The notes under the pieces were generated by a model, which searched no databases, was not told where the DNA came from, and worked only from the letters and a program-made list of their open reading frames with translations. A stretch of 45,149 nucleotides of DNA from assembly GCA_025201865.1 (NCBI GenBank), contig MU602711.1, forward strand, positions 12,800-57,948. Direction: 5' to 3'. This document shows, in pieces, positions 29,092 to 41,300 of this stretch; position 1 is the first letter of the stretch, and the number at the start of each line of letters is the position of its first letter. The DNA comes from Ramicandelaber brevisporus (Eukaryota; Kickxellomycota; Ramicandelaberales; Ramicandelaberaceae). A program made the position numbers and the translations under genes.

Positions 29092-29119
29092 AAAACTAAA
29101 ACTAAAACTAAAACTAAAA
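29092..29119. repeat. (AAAACT)n microsatellite
   Basis: Four to five AAAACT units lie between the convergent stop codons of DEG1 and the SNF2-like gene, which are 104 bp apart. They may fall in both 3' untranslated regions. Confidence 0.85.
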
Positions 29120-29167
29120 AAGCAAAAACAAAGGCAAAACAAAGGCAAGATTATTTAATGAGATGTC

Positions 29168-31387
29168 TCAAAAGCTAACTGCACATCGGGTGTACAGGTG
29201 TTCGAGTTGAACCTCGCTTGGCTCATCGGTCCCATAAACACGTCGCGCAAATGACTCAATACCAAAGTAGGACAGTGTTCGAATGCTAAAAGGTGTCTGT
29301 TCAGGTAATCCGTCAACGAGCCACATTGAATTGACATTTATGTCTAATCTTTTGATTGCTATACTACCGCTGTGCCCACTCACATCGATTATAGCTCGGT
29401 GGAAATTGACCATCCACAAGTCAAGAATCTTTTTGCTCAGTATCACATTTGCACCATCTGTCTGATTCAGTCGTTGCTGCTGCTGTTCTTCAAAATGAGA
29501 TCGACTTTGCTGTTTAGCTTTCAGAGTCTGCAAAAGAGCGGACCATTTCGACTTTGCGAGAAGAATAGAATCAAGCGATGTGCCTTCAATCCATTTAGTG
29601 ACTGTGTCATCAATTTGGGCAATGTGCTCCAAATCTTTATAATCAATCTCATTGTTTGACAATTTGCGTAGTAGATTGTGTTTGTAACTCTCCATCAAGT
29701 CTAGAGAGAATTCTTGCACTGGCGGCTGGATAGAATTAAAGAACGCATAAATTATGATATCGGCTGATAGCAGATCTCCAACTGTTGGAGCAAAGTGCCG
29801 TACATTCATATCGCTCCATACTGAATATCGAATTGGTGTATTTCCTTCAGTATTGTTGTACGACTCAATCTCTTCAATCCATTCAACTACAATCTCCTGC
29901 TTGTCAGCTGCAATAATAGTTGCGTTAACAGGAATTAGCAGATCAGTATGTTTCATACTCAGCACATTATTAGATGGCTTATGTGCTACAATGTACTGTA
30001 TGAGCGCACTGCGATAGCTACAACCCTTTAGATGATTAAAATTCAGAATGCCACCTCTGCACACACTAATCTCCTTTTGAAATGCACTAAATAGCCATTT
30101 TGGATACAATATTCCAGTTTGTACTTCAACACACATTGCATCGTCTGACCCAAGCTGTATAATCTGTGCCCTTTCTCCAATTGAGTTGCCCTTTGACATG
30201 TTTATAGCTGGATGGCGAGCACCCGTTGCTGTGTATGGAATTGCATAATCTGAAGTCTCTACAGTAAAACGTGGATTAGCTGGCATGTCGCTGTTGGCAG
30301 TGAGTGCTGAAGTTTCAATCTCAGCCATGAGCTGGAATGTTTCTTTAAATCGATCTGCAGATGTAGTAGTAGTAGCAGTAATAGTAGGAATAGGAGTAGT
30401 AGGAGCAGTAGTAGTAGTAGCAGCAGCAGCAGTAGCAGTGGACTGAGGAGGGTAAAGGGAGTTCACTGGTCGACTTATCTGACTCAGGTACTCACTTCTA
30501 ATGTGTTGGCCCCATGGCCGCATGACATTGTTTGCGAACCTGCTGTTTAAAACTGGCTGTAGATCCAAAGTCTTTTGGGAATCGAGATCGACTTTAACAT
30601 TATCAACACGCATAAACACACATTCCTCATGATGCCAATGACGGACATTTTTCATTGGCTTGATATAAACCACAAACTCGTAATATCTCTTCAAATCATC
30701 AAACACCGACTGCGGATACGGAGTCCTGTCCGTTCCCCAGGTGGGTTTATCAGAATAAATGTCTCTCAGTAACTCTACAAATCCAGGTACAAGCCAAATA
30801 CTGCCATCCTCCTCGTTTCGCATCAAAGTTATGCGCTTTGACTTTCTAAATTCTCGTCTCATCCAGAGCGAGTGCATGTAGTTATACTGGCATGGTTGTC
30901 TGGCGCCTTGGCCATTCTTCATCGATGATATACCCTCCATACTTCTCATAGCGACCTCAGGGCAGGTGCATCGGTTGACGTTGATTGGCTGCAGTGATAG
31001 CAGTTGATGTTTGCTAGATGACTTGCGTGCAGGTTTGGAGGATGCATCTGCTGGGTTGTGGGATGAAGACGGAGCGGACCATACCCGCTCAGCTCTTTTG
31101 GAAGTCTCTGCCCTTTGATGCAATAGTAGACTGTGTGTATCTTTGGCGTCATTAATCAAGCTCTTTGGAACGGATATCGACTCCAATGTCTTCAGCTTTG
31201 TTTTGCACCAGCTCAAGCGCGCTGGATCAGAGAGTGGCAAAGACCCAGAACCAATAGTCAAGAGGCGTTCTTCAAACTGATCAGCTGCCGCCACGCTGCC
31301 AGCTATGGCTTCGTCGATAACTGCGCCTCTTCTTTGCGTCTCGGGAGTAGGTTTGTCGGCCTCTCCAGAATCTCTCTTCCTTTTCAT
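29168..31387 (-). CDS. Degenerate SNF2-like ATPase-lobe protein, probably inactive
   Basis: The 739-residue protein starts MKRKRDSGE (ATG 31387, nuclear-signal-like). The C-terminal 320 residues follow the order of a SNF2 N-terminal ATPase lobe, but the key residues are gone. CRGGILNFNHLKGCS (about 440) stands where GGILADEMGLGKT is expected. NATIIAADKQEIVVEWIEEIESY (about 490-512) fits motif Ia. DLLSADIIIYAF fits the strand ending TTY. FHRAIIDVSGHSG (about 662-674) takes the place of the DEAH box. MWLVDGLPEQTP resembles motif III W-LTGTPIQN. No second helicase lobe follows. The N-terminal half has a possible folded part with many Trp and His (VRHWHHEECVFMRVDNVKV). The gene is intact and long, so it is more likely a pseudo-ATPase than a decayed gene. 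This assignment is by eye from motif order. Confidence 0.55.
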   Translation of the reverse strand: MKRKRDSGEADKPTPETQRRGAVIDEAIAGSVAAADQFEERLLTIGSGSLPLSDPARLSWCKTKLKTLESISVPKSLINDAKDTHSLLLHQRAETSKRAERVWSAPSSSHNPADASSKPARKSSSKHQLLSLQPINVNRCTCPEVAMRSMEGISSMKNGQGARQPCQYNYMHSLWMRREFRKSKRITLMRNEEDGSIWLVPGFVELLRDIYSDKPTWGTDRTPYPQSVFDDLKRYYEFVVYIKPMKNVRHWHHEECVFMRVDNVKVDLDSQKTLDLQPVLNSRFANNVMRPWGQHIRSEYLSQISRPVNSLYPPQSTATAAAATTTTAPTTPIPTITATTTTSADRFKETFQLMAEIETSALTANSDMPANPRFTVETSDYAIPYTATGARHPAINMSKGNSIGERAQIIQLGSDDAMCVEVQTGILYPKWLFSAFQKEISVCRGGILNFNHLKGCSYRSALIQYIVAHKPSNNVLSMKHTDLLIPVNATIIAADKQEIVVEWIEEIESYNNTEGNTPIRYSVWSDMNVRHFAPTVGDLLSADIIIYAFFNSIQPPVQEFSLDLMESYKHNLLRKLSNNEIDYKDLEHIAQIDDTVTKWIEGTSLDSILLAKSKWSALLQTLKAKQQSRSHFEEQQQQRLNQTDGANVILSKKILDLWMVNFHRAIIDVSGHSGSIAIKRLDINVNSMWLVDGLPEQTPFSIRTLSYFGIESFARRVYGTDEPSEVQLEHLYTRCAVSF

Positions 31388-31605
31388 CGCACTAGTCGTC
31401 TGTTTGTATAATGAATTTTTAGGATGTTACTATCAGCCACACTGTGTGTACACACATCGATCCCATCTCACATTGAATGAATTCAACTATTCAAAGCAAA
31501 AGAGGAAGAAAAAAAAACAAGGAAAGGATGGAAATGACCATGGATAGAAACTACTAATGACGATATAAAAAAAGAAGGTAAGCAAGCATGATAGAGCATA
31601 GCAGA

Positions 31606-31635
31606 GCAAGGCACAGCAAGGCAAGGCAAGGCAAG
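31606..31635. repeat. (GCAAG)-type microsatellite
   Basis: Short GCAAG/GGCAA repeats, with a few variant units, lie just downstream of the malic enzyme stop, within the 267-bp space between it and the SNF2-like gene. Confidence 0.8.
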
Positions 31636-31654
31636 ACAGAAAGGGACAGTTAAC

Positions 31655-33667
31655 TTAGATCTTGCTTGGATGGGCATGGGCATGGCCGTGGCTACCAACT
31701 GGGCTGTGAGTGCGTGGTGGGGTGTGGACTGGAGAGCTATCCGAAGATGGAACCCACATTGCCTTGGTCACAATATCCAGCACCTCCTGGGTGAATGCAC
31801 CATCCGGTTTGGCATTCTTGGTGGCAGACTCGATCTTGGCAGCCTTGGCAATTTCTGGATTGCGGCACAGACCCTCGCGAACAGCCTGTTGAGCAACGGC
31901 GGCGGCAACCTGAGCGCTGACTTCACGGATACGCTCAATGCGTGGATACAGCAGGCCGTTGGCAATCTCATCCTTGGTCAGAGAGTTGGCCAGGCTGGCT
32001 GAGGCAGTGTAAATCATGTTATCAGTGACAACAGCAGTATTGGCGAGCACAACACCGAGGCCAATGCCTGGGAACTGGTACATGTTGTTGCCCTGGCCAG
32101 GCACAACGACGCGCTCTGGAACATCCTTGCCATCATCGGCCTTGTGGGCGGGAATGGTGACAGGTGGGAAACCAGTGCCAGAGGCAAAGATGACCTTGTT
32201 GTTGGTGTACTTCATTGCGTCCTCAAAGTTGCACTCGGCCGCAGTAGCTGGATTGGACAGTGGGAACACAATTGGACGGTCATTCAGAGCAGCCATGCGA
32301 CGCAGAATCTCGGGAGTGAACACGCCATACTGAGTGCTCAGGCCAATCAGCGCAGTTGGCTTGACGTACTCGAGCGCATCCTCGAGAGTCTTGCACTGCG
32401 TGCCGTTGTTATCGTCACGAGCAAAGAACACCTTGTGCTGCGCCAACTTGTCGCCACGATCGGCAGTGATCAAGCCCTTTGTGTCAACAAACCAGAACAT
32501 CTTCTTTGCCTTTTCCTCGGAAATTCCATGCTCAACTATAAAATACTCCATCAGCTGCTTGCCCACTCCAACACCGGCACTACCGGCTCCAAAGAACAAG
32601 ATGCGATGCTGAAGTGGATCATCAAGTCCAGCCAACTCAATGGCACGCATAAACCCAGACAGGATTACAGCACCAGTGCCCTGGATATCATCATTGAAGC
32701 AGCTATACTTGTCACGATAAATGTCCAGCAACTCAAAGGCGTGCTCAGATGAAAAGTCCTCAAACTGAATGAACATCTTTGGGAATTCGCTGTGCAGGCC
32801 ACTCATCACCTTCTCCATTGCAGCAAAGAAGGTAGAGTCATCTGGACGACGCTGTCTTAATCCCAGGTAAAGCGGATCTGCAAGGAACTTCTCATTATTG
32901 GTTCCAAAGTCAACAGTGATTGGCAGTGTACGGCGAGGGTCAAATCCACCAGCTGCAATGTAGAGCTGCAGTTTACCAACAGGAATTCCCATTCCATTTA
33001 CACCCAGATCGCCCAGTCCAAGAATGCGCGATCCATCAGTAATTACTGCAATCTGTGGCTCCATTGATGGATCAGGCATTGCTTCGCGATAATCACGAAC
33101 CAGCTGATGAATGTTATCCACATCGTTTATCGAAATGTACAGTCCATCTGCATGACCTGGTGGCGCCAAAAATGGCTGGATATGGGAGTATTCCAAGCAG
33201 GCAGTGCCAACATGAGGCGTATAGATATACGGAGTCAGCTCAGCCAGGTTGTTCAGCAATAAGCGATAGAACAGATTGGTGTTTGAATTACGGAGCCACG
33301 ACAAGAATATAAATCGATCCATTGGATTGGCACGGGCACGTAACTGCTCCAAGGCACGAATCTCCTGCAGAGCTGGAGTATCAACGCCAGGCGGGAGAAC
33401 ACCACGCAGATGGAACTCATTGCGAGCGGCTGGCGACAGCACTGTGCCCAGGTTGTCAAACGATGAAATAGCATGCTGGTGAGCGTCACAATGGCTATCG
33501 GGCGGCTTGCACGAATCATCATTGCCATTATGGCAGTTGTTAGATGCACCAGAGGAAGAAGATGATGCGGCAGCAGTATTGGCAGCAGCAGTAGCAGCAG
33601 TAGCCGAGGAGGAGGCGGTGGCAGCGGCAGCTGCAGAGAGGACAGCGTTTGAGGAATGTTGAAGCAT
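31655..33667 (-). CDS. MAE1: Malic enzyme, probably mitochondrial NAD-type
   Basis: From the first in-frame ATG (33667) the enzyme has 670 residues. It oxidatively decarboxylates malate to pyruvate. Visible are YTPHVGTAC with the catalytic Tyr, GLGDLGVNGMGIPVGKLQLY with the catalytic Lys, metal ligands in FEDF and NDDIQGTG, the dinucleotide motif FGAGSAGVGVG, and ASGTGFPPV where ASGSPFxPV is usual. The N-terminus from 33667 is an Ala/Ser-rich tract lacking Arg. The same frame is open upstream and encodes ACYRHLQTQYIRSSRSIASIAA, which looks like a mitochondrial presequence. The TTG at 33742 there has A at -3 and G at +4. Translation may therefore begin before 33667, or an upstream exon may be spliced on. 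A His-rich tail ends the protein. Confidence 0.92.
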   Translation of the reverse strand: MLQHSSNAVLSAAAAATASSSATAATAAANTAAASSSSSGASNNCHNGNDDSCKPPDSHCDAHQHAISSFDNLGTVLSPAARNEFHLRGVLPPGVDTPALQEIRALEQLRARANPMDRFIFLSWLRNSNTNLFYRLLLNNLAELTPYIYTPHVGTACLEYSHIQPFLAPPGHADGLYISINDVDNIHQLVRDYREAMPDPSMEPQIAVITDGSRILGLGDLGVNGMGIPVGKLQLYIAAGGFDPRRTLPITVDFGTNNEKFLADPLYLGLRQRRPDDSTFFAAMEKVMSGLHSEFPKMFIQFEDFSSEHAFELLDIYRDKYSCFNDDIQGTGAVILSGFMRAIELAGLDDPLQHRILFFGAGSAGVGVGKQLMEYFIVEHGISEEKAKKMFWFVDTKGLITADRGDKLAQHKVFFARDDNNGTQCKTLEDALEYVKPTALIGLSTQYGVFTPEILRRMAALNDRPIVFPLSNPATAAECNFEDAMKYTNNKVIFASGTGFPPVTIPAHKADDGKDVPERVVVPGQGNNMYQFPGIGLGVVLANTAVVTDNMIYTASASLANSLTKDEIANGLLYPRIERIREVSAQVAAAVAQQAVREGLCRNPEIAKAAKIESATKNAKPDGAFTQEVLDIVTKAMWVPSSDSSPVHTPPRTHSPVGSHGHAHAHPSKI

Positions 33668-35382
33668 GTTTGCAGCGGCTATTGAGGCGATGGATCTACT
33701 TGATCGGATGTATTGAGTCTGCAGATGACGATAACAAGCCAAAATGACAAATAAGCGCAGAAACTGATAACACAGGGGGAGGAGAGAGAGATATATAGAT
33801 AAAGTGATGTCAGTAATATTGGAGACTCGGTGGAGGAACGAACAGACGAACGAAGGTGCGCTTTTGTACTAGTGCGAAAAGTGGGCACGACGGTGGGAGC
33901 GCTTTTCTACCACGACGCGTCAACGAGGAAGGTGGGGTGACACCACCATAAAAGAGAGGATAGGAGACCTGCCCTGGCCCGCTCATTCTCTCGTAAACCA
34001 GTCGAGTCATAAACGAAGCGGAAAAGAATTGGGGAGGAAAAGCGAACAGGTGACCACCTGTGGGAGAGCGCACACACACACACACACAACGAAGCGGGTC
34101 ACGGCCAATGTTCGGAGTGCTTTGCACATCCGACCGAGCTTTGCGCGACCAGCGTACAAATAACGCGAGCACAAAGCCGATATGAGTGCAATATCTTTGG
34201 GGTGCGTGCATGTGTGGCGTGACACACGCCCAGACCATAACCAAAAAGAGGCATTTCGATTGGCTGTCCTGTGGAGGGGGAGGAGGAGGGGACAGTGTAA
34301 CATACGTTTACAAGATGATGGTGATGGTGATGCGGATGTGGATGATACTTGGAAAAAATTGTTCGAGATGGCGAAGAGCGTAAGAAAAGCTGTTGTTGCA
34401 AGCGAGATGAGAAGAGCATATATATATATAGCGAGAGAGGGCGTAGTTTGCGGAGGCGCTAGGTTGGCCAAAACGGCGTTTGGTGCGTTATGTTTTATAT
34501 TACGACAACTCGACGGAGGTGACGGAGAGAGAGAGCGAGATTTGAGCGGAACGTGGGCAAGTTCACGGGCGGCAGATGAGGAAAAACACGAGAGTGGTCG
34601 GGATACTTTTTTCTTTCTTTTGCTCTTGGAATCAACAAATTGCTGTAGGCGGCTAGTGACGGCGAAGATTGGTATTTGCATGTGGATCACATTTCGTTCA
34701 TTCGGTGCAGCTATTGGATAATGTCGGGATATGTGACGGGTAAGTGACACATCAAGCGCTGAGCGGGATTATTGAAAACCAATGCAAACATACCATCGTA
34801 TCACATGTCTGATTTCGAAAGTATTCGGCTACGGCGAAAGAGGACCGAGAGTGTGAGCAACATACCCGTCAGATTAGTTGTAATCTTGCAGCAGCGTGAT
34901 ATTCGTTGGCAATGCTTTGTGAAAAGGTGTAACCAAAGAGGTGACAGAGTATAGCTGTTTAGGTTGGTGTAGTTGCAGAGAAGAACGAAGAGGAAGACAA
35001 CCAAGGCGGCAGTGCAGTACAGTGCAATACAGCAGCACAGCAGCACAGCAGCACAGGAAGGGACGAAAAAGAGGACCGCGTGACCAGTGCTAGCTATACT
35101 CCTTTGGTGACATGCTGTTGCAAGGAGTACTGCTATACAGTGCACCAGTCTCGCCGTTGCAAACCGGAACCCCCATCTACCCTGCCTAACCCGACCGGTG
35201 TTCAGGGGTATAGCCAGAAGGTGTCCAGTTTAATAATTGAGTTGGCTGAAGTGCAATCTAATGTTGATTGTGTAACTAAGCGTGAGAGGGATGACAGCTA
35301 ATGTATTTAATCGGTGTGTTTAATCAATGTAGATTGTAGCTAGTTTTCAAACTGATCCAGGTAAATAAGAATAATAGTAGGA
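33668..35382. other. Longest gene-free stretch (1.7 kb): malic enzyme leader/promoter and TAF2 3' region
   Basis: No supported gene on either strand. It contains a CA repeat (about 34070-34087), a TA repeat at about 34419-34431, GAGA runs near 34530, and CAGCAGCACAG repeats at about 35028-35056. Open frames here are short or compositionally odd. The left part must hold the malic enzyme promoter. The size is unusual next to the 61-555 bp gaps typical here, so an untranslated exon or a noncoding RNA is possible. Confidence 0.5.
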
Positions 35383-38300
35383 TTAATGGAGTGGTCTTAC
35401 ATAAAAGTCTCGCGGATTGCCCTTAAACTCTCGCTGCCATGCTCGCCTAAACACCTTTTCCAAGTCGTGCGCCTGCATCGTAATCACTGTGCCTTCCGGA
35501 TTGAACAGATAGCAATTCTCAAAGATCTGAATCACATCCGACGCAAACTGGCCCAGCGTCGTATACATGCCAGCACTACCAGATGTGCTTGTGTCAGTTG
35601 CCGTGGCTGCAGATGAGGATCGATTGAGCTTGGACTCAATGGTGCTGAAGTCCATTGGGAACTTGATGATCTCGAGATAGGTGGGCACATTTTGGAGAAC
35701 CGGGTCGACTGGCAGCAAGAACTCGAGTGCATTTTGATCATTTTGCAGCCGAGTCAAAATCTTGCGAAGCGACGCCAGCTGCGGCTTGGTGAGGCCGTCT
35801 CCAATACTGCTGGGATCGCCGGCTGGTGTGGTGGCGGGAATAGCAGGCGACGGTTCAACTGATTCATGACCGCCTTCGTCAATGCCTGCTGTTTGTGCTT
35901 GGCCATCGCCACCACCATCGCCAGTTATTGGTGCTGCTGCTGCTGTTGACTGTTGCTCTGGCTGAGTCTCGGTGAACACTGTCGAAAGCGTCTCTGGTGA
36001 AGCCCATCCATGTGTCTCCAGTTCCTGATTTAACACACCTTCCAGCGCTTTGCCCATCATATACACTGGAGTTCCTACTGGATTAAATTTGGCACAATTC
36101 TCCAGCATCAGCTTGACATCACCCACAAACTCCTCCTTGCGCACATAAGCACCACTGCCGGGCTTGGTGATGGCAAGGCGCTTGCGAACAGTCTCCAGAT
36201 CCATTGGCTGCTTGATGATGTCAAAGTAAGTGGGGCAGCCATCGCGGACTGGATCGACAGGCTGGAGGAAAGGACCAGCAAGGCGGTGGTTGGTGAGCTT
36301 GCGGAGAATGGCACGGCAAACCTTCTTGTCTTCGGCTGACATTGGACGAGGTGCAGGTGGTGGTGGCGGCGGTGGCGGCGGTGGAGGAGCAGCAGCGACA
36401 GCAGCAGCGGCAGCGGCAGCAGAAGTTGGAGCTGGAGCATCAGATGCAGTGGCAACCTTGATGACAGGCTTGATGCGAATGACATGGCGAACTGGCGCTG
36501 CCGGAGCTGCCGGAGTTGGAGTTGGTGCGGTAGCAGTAGTAGCAGTGGCGGTGGTGGTGGTAGTAGCGGTGATGGCTGGCGGGGCAGTTGGTTCAGAAAC
36601 AGCCTGAACTGGAGCTTCTGCTGATGTTTGCGCTGGCACGGATTGAGGCGCCGCAGAGGATGGCTGAGCAGCTTCTGGAGTTGGTTTCTCGGTCTGTGGC
36701 GTTGGTTGAACATCAGGAACTGAATGTAATGACGGCGAGAACGAGGGAGAAGTCATTACCGCACCAGGAGCAGCTAAGCCACCACCTTGGGCTGGATTCT
36801 GCATAACTGGTGAGCTGAACAGATTCAGGGTTGGTGACATGACGGATGGCGGCACTTGAGCTGGTACAGCACCTGGAATGATCAACACTGAGCTGGTCTG
36901 TAATGGCGCCGTAGCTGCGGTGGCAGTCGAGTCAACAGGCAGGACGGGCGGGACAGGCAGTGGCGGCACTGGTGGACGTGGCGATACACCAGGTGCAACA
37001 TGTGATGCCAATCGAATCTTGAGTTTTGGACGCTCTGTGGCAGTGCCAGGCACAGTAGTCAACGACGCAGGCGGATGAGAAGGAATCAGTTGGATACCAG
37101 TCGACATAGGCGGCGACATGGCTGGTGGTGAAAACACAACTGCTGGAGGTGGACCAGTGGGCGATAATTGAGACTGAGACTGAATCTGTTGAAGAGACTG
37201 CTCTGGAGCAAGAGGAGCAGGAGGAGGAGTAGGTGACGGCCGAGTTGGCTCGATAGGTGTGATGGTTGGTGGCCGAATCGCAGGAATTGGCGGCTGTGGC
37301 ATCGACACAATACTCTCGCCATGGCTGCTGGGAGGTGCGACTGCTGAAGTGGTCGTTGATGACTGGGCTGTTGGCAATGTTGGAGACATCAAGCGTGGTG
37401 GTGAGATGGCAGGCGGCAAAGTTGGGCCAGCAGTTACCGATGAAGACAGCTGGATCGTGCCAAGAGTATCAGCCAACGATACTGCAGGGATCATAGTAGT
37501 CGCTGATGACGCTGACGATGATGGCTTTTGCTGCGCTGGCTGTAGCTGAATATTCGTGGCAACTCTTGGAGCTGTTGATAAGCCCTGCATCGAAGCAGAA
37601 TGGGCCATCTTTGGCGGCAACTGTGTACTTGGCAATGAAGTTGGCAATCCATTCGTAGTCTCGGATACAGGTTTCTTTGCTGTGACAGCTGACGGTGGCG
37701 GCTTTCTCTTTACTTCCTTCGGCGTAACCAGCAGTCTGCATAGTGCACCCAAGTCTCTGCGTATATCCATGTCCTGCACAACCTTCGAATCTCTCATCAA
37801 CTCCCACAGTACTTTACACACATTTGACATCTCCTTCTCGCCAACAACGCCTCCAAATTTGGCACGCATTGATTCATACGTCTGTACAGTGACGCGTGCA
37901 ATCTCTTCCGCCATCATTTCCTTCTGAGTGTTTTGAGCTGTGGCTAATGCTGCAGCAGCGGCGGTGCGTTCGCGACGAGTGGAGCTAGCGCCGGTTGCTG
38001 TGCGTCCAGATGCACCGAATGCGCGCGGAGTTGATTGGCCAAGAGTGCCTTTGCGTGTCAGACCATGTGCTGCCGCAGAACTTGAGAATGGAGTGACTGG
38101 TGAGGCCAAGCCCATTGCGGTGGCTGCAGATGAAAGAACTGGTGGTGCGACTGTGGATGCTGGCTGCTCATCATCTTCCGCAATATCAATATCCAAATTG
38201 TCGATATCAACATCCATTGCAGCCTCGTCTTCAACCTCGTCCTTTGCGGTTGAGCCTGGCGGTGCCGACGATGCAGTCTGTCCTTCATTCTGATGCTGTT

Positions 38301-41300
38301 TCTGCGGCGTTGATTGCTGAGGCTGCTCACTTTCGGCCAATGAGAATCCATGTGGCTGCTGCGACTGATGTCTCTGTAGTGCTTGCTGTGGCGGCGAAGT
38401 CAATGCACTGGGGCCAGCAGTGGTGCTTGCAAGAATCTCAGCAAATCTCGCACGAGTATTCGACACGTTAATTGCCAACTCTCTAGACAATGCTGTGCCA
38501 GCAGTCTCCAGCAATTTGCGAGCCACACAGCGACGAACCAATGGATTTTCGTCACTTCTAATCAATTCGAGTGCATATAGGATGACTTGGTCTCTGCTCA
38601 TTCCATACCATGCCAGTAAAGCATCCAATGCAAGCATTCGAGTATCGCTGTTGCATTTGCTGGCAGGACTGGCAAACTGCAGGAATAAACGTGCATCAAA
38701 CGACATGTGTCCAGCGAGAGCCAACCTCAAATGCGTCAATAGGCATGCATGCAGCACTCTAACACCATCTGAAGTAGTAATAATATTTGATGATGATGAT
38801 GATGAGGATGGTGCGACTATACTGCGCATCTTGTCGAGTTCATATTTGATTCTTGGAATGACTCCCTTGATCAATTCTGGTGATAGTTTATCACGAGCAA
38901 CCTTTGGAGACTGATATGCCATCATGTTAGAAAGTCCCTCGATCAATGTTGCCGTAATTCCACTGCGACCCAGCTGTTCAATGGGTGGGTTTGAAGCTGG
39001 CAATAGACCAGAAGCGTGGTCGGCATATTTGAGTGCATCAAACAGTGCATTGTGGACACGTGGCGGCGCAATTCCAGATTCATCGACAACCAACGACATT
39101 GCCTCCAGCACAGCTCTCAGAACAAAATAATCAGCAGCCGAGTCAAACATCTGTGGCTTAATCAATGGACGTTCAGATGGCATTGCTGGATTTGGTGCAG
39201 CCGTTCTCACAACCATTCCATCTTTAAATGACACTGTTGATACTGATGATGATGAAGATGATGAGCTGGTGTTTTTAGCGACTGCGGGAGGCACACAAAA
39301 CATTCGCCCATAAATCATCATCAAATGATGCAATCCGATCATATCATTTCCTGGCGTTGCTTGGTGAGCCAGTGCCAATGCAGCTGCCATTCTTACTCTG
39401 TAAAAGTATCTAGAATCCAGTACTGTTCTCAATAACACTGTGCTAGCTGCTGGCGACTCAACCTTCTCAAGTGCGCGAATGGCATCCAGCTGGGCGGGCA
39501 CATCCCGCTCAGTGTCCAAGATTGCTGCCCACATAAAATCTGGCTGAGAGAAATCAATGTCACAAACCCAGTCTTGATCAGGATCAAATCGGAAGTATTC
39601 AAACTCAACGCCTGCTCCAATTGCTGCATTTGATGGGATTGTAGCTGCTGTGCCGTCGCCCAAAGAAGCGCCAGGAGGAGGCAACTCGTCATCACCAAAC
39701 TCAACAATACGCCACAATCGACGCTCATCATCAGACTCCATACCAACCTGCGGAATTGACCAATCGGCACCACTTGTTGTTGAGATTGACTGCGACTGTT
39801 GTTGCTGTGATTGTGACAGTTGCTGCTGCTGCTGCTGCTGCTGCTGAGATCCTTCGGCTGAGACAGTGCCATCTTCACCTGGTTTCGACGATTGCTGAGG
39901 CAGTGGACGACGATTCTGGCGACGAACACGCTTATACTTTGTATTGTACGGTAATTCGTATCTCTCAAGCACATCCTGAATGCCGAGTACATGTTCATAC
40001 GGCGTTCCATCGGCTTCTCTAATTTGTGCAGTGATTGACCCAGTAAACAATGTTGGCTGTTTCTCGCCTAAATTTGCACCAATGCCCACCTTGTCATTCA
40101 ATGCAGGAATCGGTAGAGTTGGCGTTCCATCTTTAGTAATTGCAGCTGCATTGTATGTAAATGTATTGCGAGTTGTATTATGCTGTCGCATTCTAATCTC
40201 CACTGACAGTCTTTTGCGACTAAATGAATAAACAATTTTAAACCTTGGACATCCACTGCCGAGAACCCACTCATCAATAACGTTGCGCAGATCCAACTGA
40301 CCCAATTTGCGAACACATCTCATAAACCACTGAGTCGTTAAGCACAATCCACTGGATCCCACTAGATCACCACTGAGGGCAGATACAAGTGTTTTGCTAA
40401 CAATTCTCACCAGTCCAACTGCGTTACTGCTGTATGAGCTCGACGACTGAGCCGTATTGGATTTTGCGAGATTATTATTCATTCTGCGATTGATAATGTG
40501 CAGCACTAAATAGCCTTTGCGACACGCCAAATCCAGCGCATCTTGTGGCAAAGGATGAGGCATTTGAGGATCTCCAATCGATATACCGTTGATATCCATT
40601 TCAACCAATCCCAAAATGTCACGACGTAATCGGTATTTGGCTTCGTTGTTACCACAGTGATGACGATACCATTCGCATGCAATATACCGAGCCAACCCCA
40701 GAATAAGCCAAGCGTCACTGCTAGTTGATACAACTATATATCGACCAAAGTACTGCTCGCCAATCGCGACTGCAAGTGCCCGACGAGTATCAAAGATCTG
40801 GTCAATGGCACTCGGGCCGTGCAAAAATGATGAGTTGAACAGAATGATACTGCCGCCAACAAGTGCAACTTGGCCAATACTGTTGATTTGGTTGCTTGTG
40901 CTGCTTCCGGTTAAAGAGTTTGCTGGAAGATACTTCGCAATCCACGGTGCAAACACCAGCGACAAACCTGAAAAGGGGAATGAGCCATATTCGCGCGCAT
41001 AGTATTCAAGAATCTGCGGGACCACAAAACACGTAGCCTGCACATCCGAATCCATCCCAGCCGGCGCATACACCGTAACCAAGTCGCTGTTGCCAACAGA
41101 GTACTGAGTGAGTTGGCCAACTGCAAACGACAGCGCACTGGCTGGCATTGGTACATCGACTGTGAAACTGTGAACCATCTTTGATGACTTGTCCAGTGGA
41201 TGCTCAGCTGAACGCACTTTACGACCTGAACATGCAACATCAATCAACTCACTAGATGCATCACTCTCGACAGATGCGAGATGCTTTGGAGCAATTATTG

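Noticed and set aside
34182-34721. 179-codon plus-strand frame in the 1.7-kb gap
   Set aside because: Composition is biased and it overlaps repeat-rich DNA; no motif or codon pattern supports it.
34801-35145. 114-codon minus-strand frame with Cys/Leu-rich membrane-like segments
   Set aside because: It comes from translating CAGCACAG repeats in a non-coding stretch.
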